Shown piece after piece: positions 54,389 to 62,807 of a DNA stretch of 64,000 nucleotides. The first letter of the stretch is position 1. Each line of letters starts with the position of its first letter. A program made the position numbers and the translations under genes. The stretch covers positions 99,209 through 163,208 of the forward strand of contig NZ_FNES01000004.1 of the NCBI RefSeq assembly GCF_900100195.1. The letters run 5' to 3'. The notes beneath the pieces were generated by a model. The model was not told where the DNA came from and ran no database searches. It was given only the letters and a program-made list of their open reading frames with translations. This DNA comes from Billgrantia gudaonensis (GTDB lineage Bacteria; Pseudomonadota; Gammaproteobacteria; Pseudomonadales; Halomonadaceae).

Positions 54389-55408
54389 ATGAAACTTCTC
54401 ATCACCGGTGGGGCCGGGTTCATCGGCTCCGCCGTCATACGGCATCTCATCGCCAATACTGACGACCATGTCGTCAACGTCGACAAACTGACCTATGCCG
54501 GCAACCTGGAACCCCTGGCAGAAGTCAGCGACAGCCCACGCTATGCCTTCGAGCGCGTCGACATCTGTGTCCGCGACGAGCTTGAACGGGTATTCCACCA
54601 GCATCAGCCAGACGCAGTGATGCACCTGGCAGCCGAAAGCCACGTGGATCGCTCGATCGATGGCCCATCGGCTTTCATCCAAACCAACATCGTCGGCACC
54701 TATACGCTACTGGAAGTAAGCCGTGCCTACTGGAACGGTCTAGGTATCGAGCGCCGTGATGCCTTCCGGTTTCATCATATCTCGACCGATGAAGTATATG
54801 GCGATTTGGAAGGATCTGAAGGACTATTCACCGAAGAGACTCCCTACGCACCCAGCTCGCCCTACTCCGCCAGCAAAGCCAGCTCCGACCACCTGGTGCG
54901 TGCCTGGCAACGGACCTATGGTCTGCCGACGCTGATCACCAACTGTTCCAATAACTACGGCCCCTACCACTTCCCAGAAAAGCTGATACCGCTGACGATC
55001 CTAAACGCGCTGGAAGATAAACCCTTGCGCGTTTATGGCAAAGGCGAGCAGGTCCGCGACTGGCTCCATGTGGAAGACCACGCCCGGGCGCTCTACACAG
55101 TCGTGAAGGAAGGTCAGGTAGTTGAAACCTACAATATCGGCGGCCACAACGAAAAGCGAAACATCGATGTCGTGCATGCCATCTGCAAGCTGATAGACGA
55201 GATGAGGCATGCATCTTTCAACTTCCTGCCAGTATGTAGGCGCCTATATTTAGGCCGTCTTCAAGAAAGGCCTTCAAGGCTACGAAGAAGGAAGCCAGTA
55301 AAACAGAAGAAAATACTGTTTAACTATAAGGAGCTCACGGAGCAGGTGTCAGGTTCCGCAGGTGAACACCGCCATTGTATAAACAGGATAAACCAACTCC
55401 ACTTCTAA
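54389..55408 (+). pseudogene. rfbB: dTDP-glucose 4,6-dehydratase, 3' end replaced
   Basis: The first ~275 residues match RfbB/Rml[12 protein letters not shown] near residue 8, [12 protein letters not shown], the catalytic TDE in [19 protein letters not shown] (YxxxK) and [15 protein letters not shown]. Homology stops around 55205 ([10 protein letters not shown]), and the remaining ~65 codons are unrelated and increasingly AT-rich. The family needs about 350 residues, so the C-terminal substrate domain is lost. The ATG at 54389 has AAGG nine bases upstream. No rfbA, rfbC or rfbD follows. Confidence 0.8.
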
Positions 55409-55499
55409 CAACGAATCAAGTAGAATTTGATATTAACAAACGAATCTTTAAAACCCACCGCCTCTCCGCCAAAATCCACTATTCAACTCTAAACAAATC

Positions 55500-56624
55500 A
55501 TGAAGCTATTAATACTATTCAACTCAAGATTAGACCCTTTTGGAACACACTTATCATTTTCAAACAGCATTGCTATTGCTGCAAAAAACCAAGGGTGCAA
55601 ACCACTTATAATTGATATAAATCGATTTCCGGAAGAAGCCTACACGGCAATCACTACCATCCAATTCGATGCAATCCATTTAGAGCAAAGTCATGGCTCT
55701 AGTCTAATAAAAAAAGCACATCAAGAAAAGAAAACGACACCACCTTACTTCTCACTAGTAAGAGACATGCCTTTTTACCCTTGGATCAAAGAAAACATAA
55801 TAGAAACCAGAGGAAAATCTAAATTCTTTTATGTCGAACCTGCTGCTATTGAACTAGCAAGACAAGTAAATAGAAAACATGAAGGAGAGTATCACCCAAG
55901 CCTATATACATCTTCATTACTCAAAGAAAATCGCCTAACAAAGCCCTCAAATAGGCCAATTAAAAACTTATACGTGGGAAGTTACCAAGACAACAACCAC
56001 TATTTACATCGCATACGAAACAATAAAGAATTATCCACTGCTTTAGATATTATTATAGAAACAAAGAACACACCTCCAAATACTGCACTTTGCAAAGCAT
56101 TTGAGAGGAACATAAATTTCTCGAAAGAACAAGAAATGGTAGATATATGTTTTTTATTAAATCAGGTCGCCAGATCTTTACGTCGCGAACGCTTCTTACG
56201 TAAAACCGCACCTAGAATTCCCTTCACGCTAGTATGGAATGGCAAATTACCCGAGGGCATAAAATTCCATAAAGATACAAAAATTCTAAAGCCAAAAAAT
56301 TACTCTCAGACTGTACAGCTAATGCACCACAGCCAAGTCATGTGGATGGTGATCAATAATTTTGGATCTGCTTTGAGCGAACGTCAGCTCACAGCTGCCG
56401 CTGCAGGCTGCATACCATTTACAACCATGAATAAATCCATCGAAAAGCACACAGCTCTAAAAGCTGTTTTTACAAGCATTGAACAAGAAGACATCGAACG
56501 CACTTTGGATCTATCGAGAGATACAAACTATCTAGATAAAATTCACGAGAACATTTTTCACAACAACCTCCTTGACGAATTCGACCCATCCAGCTACGTA
56601 AAAAAAATATACAATTCGCTATAA
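55500..56624 (+). CDS. Low-G+C glycosyltransferase-like protein
   Basis: A 374-residue protein with a GT-B-like C-terminus (ALSERQLTAAAAGCIPFTTM, comparable to CgeB or group 1-2 glycosyltransferases with an ER..ea.a.Gc.p motif). The N-terminus MKLLILFNSRLDPFGTHLSF is a nucleotide-fold-like start. G+C is visibly far below the rest of the window (by eye about a third). Preceding ribosome signal is weak. It is convergent with the giant fusion gene, with a shared terminator. Function is inferred only at class level. Confidence 0.55.
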   Translation: MKLLILFNSRLDPFGTHLSFSNSIAIAAKNQGCKPLIIDINRFPEEAYTAITTIQFDAIHLEQSHGSSLIKKAHQEKKTTPPYFSLVRDMPFYPWIKENIIETRGKSKFFYVEPAAIELARQVNRKHEGEYHPSLYTSSLLKENRLTKPSNRPIKNLYVGSYQDNNHYLHRIRNNKELSTALDIIIETKNTPPNTALCKAFERNINFSKEQEMVDICFLLNQVARSLRRERFLRKTAPRIPFTLVWNGKLPEGIKFHKDTKILKPKNYSQTVQLMHHSQVMWMVINNFGSALSERQLTAAAAGCIPFTTMNKSIEKHTALKAVFTSIEQEDIERTLDLSRDTNYLDKIHENIFHNNLLDEFDPSSYVKKIYNSL

Positions 56625-56632
56625 AACCCAAA

Positions 56633-56664
56633 AGGCTGATTTATACCCTAATATAAATCAGCCT
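56633..56664. terminator. Bidirectional terminator between the glycosyltransferase-like and fusion genes
   Basis: A perfect 13-base-pair stem (AGGCTGATTTATA / TATAAATCAGCCT) with a CCCTAA loop lies between convergent genes. The minus-strand side continues TTTTGGGTTTTA. Confidence 0.8.
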
Positions 56665-56671
56665 ATATCTA

Positions 56672-59600
56672 TCAAAAATACCCAAACTCTCGCATCAAAT
56701 CAAATGCCTCCCCCTTATTAAAAGCACCTTCTAAAAAACTTATATCAACAGGTGAAAGCCCCTCTCTCCATTCGCCTGTATTTCTATAAAGCTTTGATCT
56801 TATCTGGTTATTTCTTTTTTTAATTAAAGAATCACTCAGGCCTCTTCGATCTTTATGATTGTTAGCACGCCATTTATTTTCGCGCTTAGCATTTGCTAAC
56901 TCAGGCACATATTCTACCCCAATAAATCTAAGCATTTCTTCCATAGTTTTATCGGGAGCATCGACAAGGTCCTCATGCCGATAGAAAAAAACATTGCTGC
57001 TATCTTTTATTCGCGATACCTCATAATTATCCCTGACCCATCTACTAATTCCTTCTCGCAAGCTTCCGATTCGCTTATTAATTGAATAAGCCACATCTCT
57101 CCCATCTCTCACTGGGACAATAAATCTAGCTTTAGGAAACAAACGAGAGATTCTGTCAAACTCATGTATGTGCCTTGGAGTTTTCTCAACCACCACCTTA
57201 GGCTCGGCACCTACACTATCATAAATTTCTTTATAGGCATAATCTAAAATTATAGAATATGAGTTTCCATTTATAAAAGCTTCACTTTCATAAGGGAGAC
57301 AGTATATATCAGGATGATTACTCAAAATACTAGAAATCAGTGTTGTTCCACTATGACCACACCCCACAACAAAAACAATGTCTAAAGAATTCCAAAAGCT
57401 AGATTTGTTTGAGATAAAGTATTCTGAATTATAAGGATAGTGATAAAAACAATGCTCGTCATCACTGCTTTCCCCAGCCAACCTTTCTATTTCTTCCAGA
57501 GACAAACATTGCTCTTCAGGGTTCACATTAGGCACACATCCAGACCTACTTAGTGCCAACGAATTTCTTTCAACTTCACTTATCCCTATACATTCCATCC
57601 CTTGACTACCCAAATGAAACATCAAGAAATAAGCAATATCCGAATATCCTAAAACAGTGTCCAAGAAAAATGCTAACTTCTTCCTCTCTAAGCTGCTTAG
57701 CTTGGAAAGTCGTTGATGACTTGGTAGAAAAATCGCCTCGGCACTGACCAGCTCGCATGCCTGACGCTTCTCTATCGGCACGCTTTCCGGCAGATAGTTG
57801 CGATGATACTCGTTGTTGAATCGATAGAAACGAAAGCCGTTACGAATGGCCCAGTGCTGCATCTCTGCCAAGCTAGGCTGGCGTTCGTGGGTCGGCTGAA
57901 ACGAGACTTTCATTTGAAGCAACAGTGTGTTTTTAAGCGTCTGCTCTCCATTCTCCAGCACCTTCATCGCATCGTGAAGGTCATCCAGTACCAACATATC
58001 AACGCTGGGCAGACCTTCAATCTGATCGAGCGCAACGGTGTTGATGGAAAGCTCCGTCAACACCTTGAGCTTGTCGCGCAGATATTCGGGTTGCAAATCT
58101 TCCGGTAGCGGCCTTAGCGTGCTGCCCTTTTCGGCATCCAGCGTGGCGTAGAGGGTGGCAGGATGGCCGTCACCGAGCAGAGCGTGCGGATAATGGTGCA
58201 ACTCGCCATATTCCTGAAGCTTTTCCACTCGATTGTTGAGCAAGCTGGCTGGATCGAAACTGATCACCGCTAAGTGGCCGCTGGCCATCCACTTGGGATA
58301 GTCAGGGTGACGAGGAAGCACGGCAGCGTTGTCGATGATGGTGATGGGCTCGTCGAGTTGCCATTCGAAGGACTCGCTCTCCACTTCCTCTTCGCTGCGA
58401 GCTTCGGGAAGCTCGATAGGCTGCTTGTCGTCCTCGAACCAGAGCTCGCCTTCCTTGTTGAACGTGAGCGCCTCTGGTTCTTTTCCTTCACAGTAGCGAA
58501 CCCATACTGCACGTAGGGCATTGTTGAAATGGTTCGCGAAGCGCGGAGCGTCACATACCGGTGAATAGTGAAGGATGGTACGCAGCCCTGCTCGGATCAC
58601 TGCCAGATTGGGCAAGTCGTTGGCCAGTTCCAGCACGCGTTGGCGATATTCCTCCCAGTTACTCGCAACCAACTCCTGAAGGCCGGCGTTAATCAAGTGG
58701 GTAGCGCTATGTCGGCCGGCAAACGTCGGCCCAGGAAGAGTCACGACCGGCACGCCCATCAGCATGGCCTCACAGGTCGTCAGGCCGCCTGAGTATGGCC
58801 AAGTGTCCAAGGCAATATCAATACGCTGATAGGTTTCCAGAAACTCCTGATGCCTGGCAGGTCCCTCTAGGATGATCCGATACTCTTCAATGCCCTGCTC
58901 GCCTAAGGTTTCACGAATCCCCCGGCAGAAGTCTTCGCTCTCGTACTGAGCTCCGCGGAGCAACAAGCGGCTTTCCGGCAACTCGAGCATGAGTCTGGCC
59001 CATTCGGCCAGCAACCTTTCACCGATCTTCGCCGGATTGTTCAAACAGCCTAGAGTGATGTAACCGTTCTTGATGGCCGGCAATGAAGAGGTGTTGGGCG
59101 CATAGGGGCACGGCATATAACAGATATAATCATCGGGCAGCCGGATCAGCTTCTCGGTGTACTGGTCATCGACTCCTTCAGGGGTCTCGATGGAGTCCGA
59201 AAGCAGATAGTCGATGGAGGAGAGCCCCATCGTGTTGACCAAGCCACCCACCCACTTGATGCAAAGCGGCGCCGGGCGCATGGAAATAGCCTGAAGGCAG
59301 TTGCCATCTCCATGGCCTGACAGATCGATCAGTATATCGATAGCGTCGTCACGGATCTGCTGAGCCAACGCTTCTTGACTCAGGTGACGAACGGGGCGCC
59401 ATACCCTGGTCGACTCGCGAATCTTCTGGGTGACATAGTCATCGTAATCGTTAGTAGCATAAGCATAAAAATGGATATCGGGCCGGCTATGCTCCAGAGC
59501 TGTGGCAATCATCTGCCCAACTGGATGGATGCGAAAACCGGACGAGATCATGCCAACGCGCAGGGGCTTCGCCACGTCTCGTGAGCTATCTGGCGCAGGC

Positions 59601-60430
59601 ATTTCAGCAAGGGCAAAATGCTGATCCCAGCCCTTGGCAAATTCGATGATCTCCTGCTGGGAGGCATTCGGATTGTAATGCTTGGCAAAAAAGATATTGG
59701 AGTACGCCATCACGTAACTCGGCTGCGCATCCAAAGCCTTTTTATAATAGACTTCAGAAAGTTCGTACTGGCCTATATCTTTATAAAGATTGCCTAAATT
59801 ATTGTAAACAGGCGCACTGCCTGGATAATCTTTTTCCAACTGCTCATATATTACCAGTGCCTCACTAAAATACTTTGTCTGGTAGAGCAGCGCGCCTACC
59901 AATACCCTTGAGCGGAAATCGTCGTAGCCAAGCTCCTGTGCCTTCTTGGCATGCTCAAGCGCCTTGAAGTGCTTGCCCGCCATCTGCAACATTTCAGCAA
60001 GGCGGTACTGGGCGGGGGCGTAGTCGGGTTGAAGGTCAACGGCTCGACTCTGGTAACGAACGGCCTGCTCATTATCACCCTGCTGATAGTAAACTGCGGA
60101 CAGACTGGTCAGCGACAAGGGGTCCGAGTCATCGAGCTCTACCGACCGATGCAGATATTTCAAGGCGGGTTCGACTCGACCGTCCTCGAGTAGCGTGGTA
60201 CCGAGAGCTTTCCAGGCAAAAGCGCTTTCAGGATAGCGCTCCGTCATTGCCTGAGCTTCCCGCTCGGCCTCGCTCAACCGCTTGGCCTTGTAGAGCGCCA
60301 TGAAATGGTCGACTTCAGGCTTGGGTACGCCCAGATCCGCATGCCGGGGCATGCGATTCGGGGCTGGGCTGGTGCGCTTCGCTGACGACTTGCGAACCGA
60401 CTGTTTCTGGCGCGTCTTCTTCCTGGCCAT
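56672..60430 (-). CDS. TPR-GT41 (SPINDLY)-FkbM-like-sulfotransferase fusion protein
   Basis: A 1252-residue cytosolic multidomain protein. TPR repeats span about 35-260. A GT41/OGT-like catalytic region (about 280-640) has DLSGHGDGN near 367, CLNNPAKIGERLLAEWARLM, and LDTWPYSGGLTTCEAMLMGV near 540. A middle region (about 690-875) resembles FkbM-type domains, with LLQMKVSFQPTHERQPSL near 837. The C-terminal ~250 residues are a sulfotransferase with PAPS motifs GCGHSGTTLISS near 1017 and PVRDGRDVAYSINKR. DNA past about residue 905 is low G+C. The start at 60430 has GAGGG upstream. Adjacent flagellins suggest a target, by inference. Confidence 0.8.
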   Translation of the reverse strand: MARKKTRQKQSVRKSSAKRTSPAPNRMPRHADLGVPKPEVDHFMALYKAKRLSEAEREAQAMTERYPESAFAWKALGTTLLEDGRVEPALKYLHRSVELDDSDPLSLTSLSAVYYQQGDNEQAVRYQSRAVDLQPDYAPAQYRLAEMLQMAGKHFKALEHAKKAQELGYDDFRSRVLVGALLYQTKYFSEALVIYEQLEKDYPGSAPVYNNLGNLYKDIGQYELSEVYYKKALDAQPSYVMAYSNIFFAKHYNPNASQQEIIEFAKGWDQHFALAEMPAPDSSRDVAKPLRVGMISSGFRIHPVGQMIATALEHSRPDIHFYAYATNDYDDYVTQKIRESTRVWRPVRHLSQEALAQQIRDDAIDILIDLSGHGDGNCLQAISMRPAPLCIKWVGGLVNTMGLSSIDYLLSDSIETPEGVDDQYTEKLIRLPDDYICYMPCPYAPNTSSLPAIKNGYITLGCLNNPAKIGERLLAEWARLMLELPESRLLLRGAQYESEDFCRGIRETLGEQGIEEYRIILEGPARHQEFLETYQRIDIALDTWPYSGGLTTCEAMLMGVPVVTLPGPTFAGRHSATHLINAGLQELVASNWEEYRQRVLELANDLPNLAVIRAGLRTILHYSPVCDAPRFANHFNNALRAVWVRYCEGKEPEALTFNKEGELWFEDDKQPIELPEARSEEEVESESFEWQLDEPITIIDNAAVLPRHPDYPKWMASGHLAVISFDPASLLNNRVEKLQEYGELHHYPHALLGDGHPATLYATLDAEKGSTLRPLPEDLQPEYLRDKLKVLTELSINTVALDQIEGLPSVDMLVLDDLHDAMKVLENGEQTLKNTLLLQMKVSFQPTHERQPSLAEMQHWAIRNGFRFYRFNNEYHRNYLPESVPIEKRQACELVSAEAIFLPSHQRLSKLSSLERKKLAFFLDTVLGYSDIAYFLMFHLGSQGMECIGISEVERNSLALSRSGCVPNVNPEEQCLSLEEIERLAGESSDDEHCFYHYPYNSEYFISNKSSFWNSLDIVFVVGCGHSGTTLISSILSNHPDIYCLPYESEAFINGNSYSIILDYAYKEIYDSVGAEPKVVVEKTPRHIHEFDRISRLFPKARFIVPVRDGRDVAYSINKRIGSLREGISRWVRDNYEVSRIKDSSNVFFYRHEDLVDAPDKTMEEMLRFIGVEYVPELANAKRENKWRANNHKDRRGLSDSLIKKRNNQIRSKLYRNTGEWREGLSPVDISFLEGAFNKGEAFDLMREFGYF

Positions 60431-60504
60431 GGAACCCTCGATGATTCGGTTGGGCATGGGTAGTATTTCTGCCCAATCTAGCAGACCTTAGCGAAGACCA
60501 ATCA

Positions 60505-60532
60505 CAAAAAAACCCGGACCAAGGTCCGGGTT
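60505..60532 (-). terminator. Intrinsic terminator of the first flagellin gene
   Basis: A palindromic stem (AACCCGGACC / GGTCCGGGTT, 60511-60532) followed on the minus strand by a run of T (A run at 60505-60512 on plus) lies 28 bases after the flagellin stop. Confidence 0.9.
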
Positions 60533-60559
60533 ATCTCACGTTTGAGGCTGTGAGCTAGC

Positions 60560-61441
60560 TTAGCCCAACAGTGAAAGCACACTCTGCGGGCTCTGGTTGG
60601 CCTGGGCAAGGATGGAGGTGCCCGCCTGCTCCAGAATCTGCGCCCGCGTCATGTTGGAAACCTCGACGGCATAGTCGGCATCCTCGATCCGCGATCGAGC
60701 CGCCTGCAGGTTGGTCGAGGTGGTCTCGATGTTGTCCAGCGCCGTCTCGAAACGGTTCTGCATGGCACCTAAGTTACTGCGAGCCTCATCGACAGCCGAA
60801 ATCATATCGTCGACGGTGCCAAGTGCTGTTGACGTCCCGGTACTCGTCCGCTCCAGAACATCGAAACCAAGTGCATCAACGTCACGCGTATCAGTCAGAT
60901 TACCTGGCTCAGCTCCTGTGGCGGTATCATCATAAGTATTCCAAGAAGAAGCCGATTCGATATTGACCGTAATATCTTGGCCGTCTTTTGCCCCCACCTG
61001 AATTGAGAAGCTGGAAGTTGCATTTGCCTCGAATAGGCTACGTCCATTGAACTCAGTCTGGGTCGTAACCCGATCAATCTCCGCAAGGCGCTGGTTCACT
61101 TCTTCTTGGATGGAATCGATATCCTGCGCAGTATTAGTATCATTCTGGGCCTGAACCGTCAGCTCGCGAATGCGCTGCAGGTTATCATTGACCTGGTCCA
61201 GGGCTCCTTCAGCGGTCTGAGCCAGAGAGATGCCATCGTTAGCATTGCGTGACGCTTGGTTCAGGCCCGTCACGGTGCTGGTCATGCGGTTGGCAATGGC
61301 CTGACCGGCGGCATCGTCTTTAGCGCCGTTGATGCGCAAGCCTGACGAAAGACGTTCCTGGGCCTGCTGAAGGGAGTTCTGAGCACCCTTCAGGTTGTTC
61401 TGCCCGATCAGGGCAGTGATGTTGGTATTGATGACGGACAT
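60560..61441 (-). CDS. fliC: Flagellin, paralogue 1
   Basis: A 293-residue flagellin with the conserved D0/D1 ends ([19 protein letters not shown] and [20 protein letters not shown]). The variable centre is short, about residues 170-215. It is nearly identical to the second flagellin in both ends. GGAGG lies six bases before the start, and a sigma-28 promoter lies 44 bases upstream. Ser/Thr-rich centre (SSWNTYDDTATG) offers possible glycosylation sites. Confidence 0.93.
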   Translation of the reverse strand: MSVINTNITALIGQNNLKGAQNSLQQAQERLSSGLRINGAKDDAAGQAIANRMTSTVTGLNQASRNANDGISLAQTAEGALDQVNDNLQRIRELTVQAQNDTNTAQDIDSIQEEVNQRLAEIDRVTTQTEFNGRSLFEANATSSFSIQVGAKDGQDITVNIESASSWNTYDDTATGAEPGNLTDTRDVDALGFDVLERTSTGTSTALGTVDDMISAVDEARSNLGAMQNRFETALDNIETTSTNLQAARSRIEDADYAVEVSNMTRAQILEQAGTSILAQANQSPQSVLSLLG

Positions 61442-61484
61442 GTCAAACCTCCGAATCGATAGGTTTCTAGCTACTTACTATTGG

Positions 61485-61511
61485 TTAACGGCTGAAAGGC
61501 GCGATTCTTTA
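61485..61511 (-). promoter_or_regulatory. Sigma-28 (FliA) promoter of flagellin paralogue 1
   Basis: On the minus strand, TAAAG (plus 61507-61511) and GCCGTTAA (plus 61485-61492) are separated so that TAAA-N15-GCCGTTAA matches the FliA consensus (TAAA-N15-GCCGATAA). It lies just upstream of the start. Confidence 0.88.
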
Positions 61512-61552
61512 GGGCCGTTGTGCAAAAAAGAATACGGATTCGACTTCAGATA

Positions 61553-61581
61553 GGGCGGCTCATCCAGAACTTGAGCCGCCC
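61553..61581 (-). terminator. Hairpin after flagellin paralogue 2
   Basis: A ten-base-pair stem (GGGCGGCTCA / TGAGCCGCCC) with a nine-base loop lies just after the second flagellin stop. The T-rich tract is about 20 bases away, so this is a weaker terminator. Confidence 0.5.
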
Positions 61582-61588
61582 GCACCGG

Positions 61589-62539
61589 TTAACCCAGCAG
61601 CGAGAGCACGCTCTGCGGGCTTTGGTTTGCCTGAGCAAGGATGGAAGTCCCCGCCTGCTCCAGAATCTGCGCCCGCGTCATATTGGAAACCTCGACGGCA
61701 TAGTCGGCATCCTCGATCCGCGAACGGGCCGCCTGCAGATTGGTCGAGGTGGTCTCGATGTTGTCGAGAGCCGTCTCAAAACGATTCTGCATGGCACCCA
61801 GGTTGCTGCGAGCCTCATCAACAGCCGCGATGCGATTATCGAGAATTTCGAGTGCATCACCTTGTGCACCCGCAGCATCACGCCCGCTAAGAACATCAAA
61901 GCCGCTCGCATTGACTTCACGCGTACCTGATATATTCCCTGATGTACCAGCAGTACCGGCTTCATCAGTGTACATATTCCAACCGCCGTCAGCAGCTGCA
62001 GTGGCGAGTGCAGTTCCCAAGTCATCACCACGAGCAGCGCTTATAGAAATGCTGATTTCTTGCCCATCATTAGCACCAACCTGAATACTAAAGCTTGTAT
62101 CTGTTTGAGTGCCATCAGAAGCATTGTCAAAAATCGATCGACCGTTAAATTCGGCCTGCGAGGTCACTCGATCGATTTCCGCCAGGCGCTCGTTCACCTC
62201 TTCCTGGATGGAGTCGATGTCCTGTGCGGTGTTGGTATCATTCTGAGCCTGTACGGTCAGCTCGCGGATACGCTGCAGGTTGTCGTTGATCTGGTCCAGG
62301 GCGCCTTCGGCGGTCTGGGCCAGGGAGATACCGTCGTTGGCGTTTCGCGCCGCCTGGTTCAAGCCAGTGACGGTGCTGGTCATGCGGTTGGCGATGGCCT
62401 GGCCGGCGGCATCGTCCTTGGCACCGTTGATGCGCAGGCCGGAGGAGAGGCGCTCCTGTGCCTGCTGAAGGGAGTTCTGAGCGCCCTTCAGGTTGTTCTG
62501 CCCGATCAGGGCGGTGATGTTGGTATTGATCACGGACAT
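61589..62539 (-). CDS. fliC2: Flagellin, paralogue 2
   Basis: A 316-residue flagellin with the same N- and C-terminal ends as paralogue 1 ([32 protein letters not shown]) and a slightly longer, different centre ([20 protein letters not shown]). The start at 62539 has AAGGAA upstream; in-frame sequence further upstream is not coding. Each paralogue has its own sigma-28 promoter. Confidence 0.93.
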   Translation of the reverse strand: MSVINTNITALIGQNNLKGAQNSLQQAQERLSSGLRINGAKDDAAGQAIANRMTSTVTGLNQAARNANDGISLAQTAEGALDQINDNLQRIRELTVQAQNDTNTAQDIDSIQEEVNERLAEIDRVTSQAEFNGRSIFDNASDGTQTDTSFSIQVGANDGQEISISISAARGDDLGTALATAAADGGWNMYTDEAGTAGTSGNISGTREVNASGFDVLSGRDAAGAQGDALEILDNRIAAVDEARSNLGAMQNRFETALDNIETTSTNLQAARSRIEDADYAVEVSNMTRAQILEQAGTSILAQANQSPQSVLSLLG

Positions 62540-62632
62540 GAGATCATTCCTTCTTCGTTGAGGGCTCCATTGGCTGCCCCGAGCCTGCAACGGTGGGGCC
62601 TGCCGCAACGGCGCCAGTGGCCGTTACTCTCT

Positions 62633-62659
62633 ATAACGGCCAATGAGCGTTTGACTTTA
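62633..62659 (-). promoter_or_regulatory. Sigma-28 (FliA) promoter of flagellin paralogue 2
   Basis: On the minus strand, TAAAG (plus 62655-62659) and GCCGTTAT (plus 62633-62640) are spaced as TAAA-N15-GCCGTTAT. The spacing and -10 are nearly identical to the paralogue 1 promoter. It lies about 94 bases upstream of the start, leaving a long 5' leader. Confidence 0.88.
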
Positions 62660-62758
62660 GGGTGAAGTAGGAATTTTCCGCATTGCCGGCAAGGGCAGCC
62701 GCACGCCAACCCAAGGAGCCGCGATGAACGGCGCCAATCGACCAAGGCCTGAAATAGC

Positions 62759-62780
62759 GATGCGCCCAGGCGGGCGCATC
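62759..62780 (-). terminator. Hairpin after fliD
   Basis: A nine-base-pair stem (GATGCGCCC / GGGCGCATC) with an AGGC loop lies 28 bases after the fliD stop; TATTTC follows on the minus strand. Confidence 0.6.
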
Positions 62781-62807
62781 GGGAAGGAGATCGAGGGAGG
62801 AGCTGCG

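Noticed and set aside
50895-57700. Integrative element inserted at the tRNA-Pro gene
   Set aside because: No direct repeat of the tRNA 3' end was seen downstream, no integrase gene is present, and an ordinary lipoprotein gene separates the tRNA from the patchwork.
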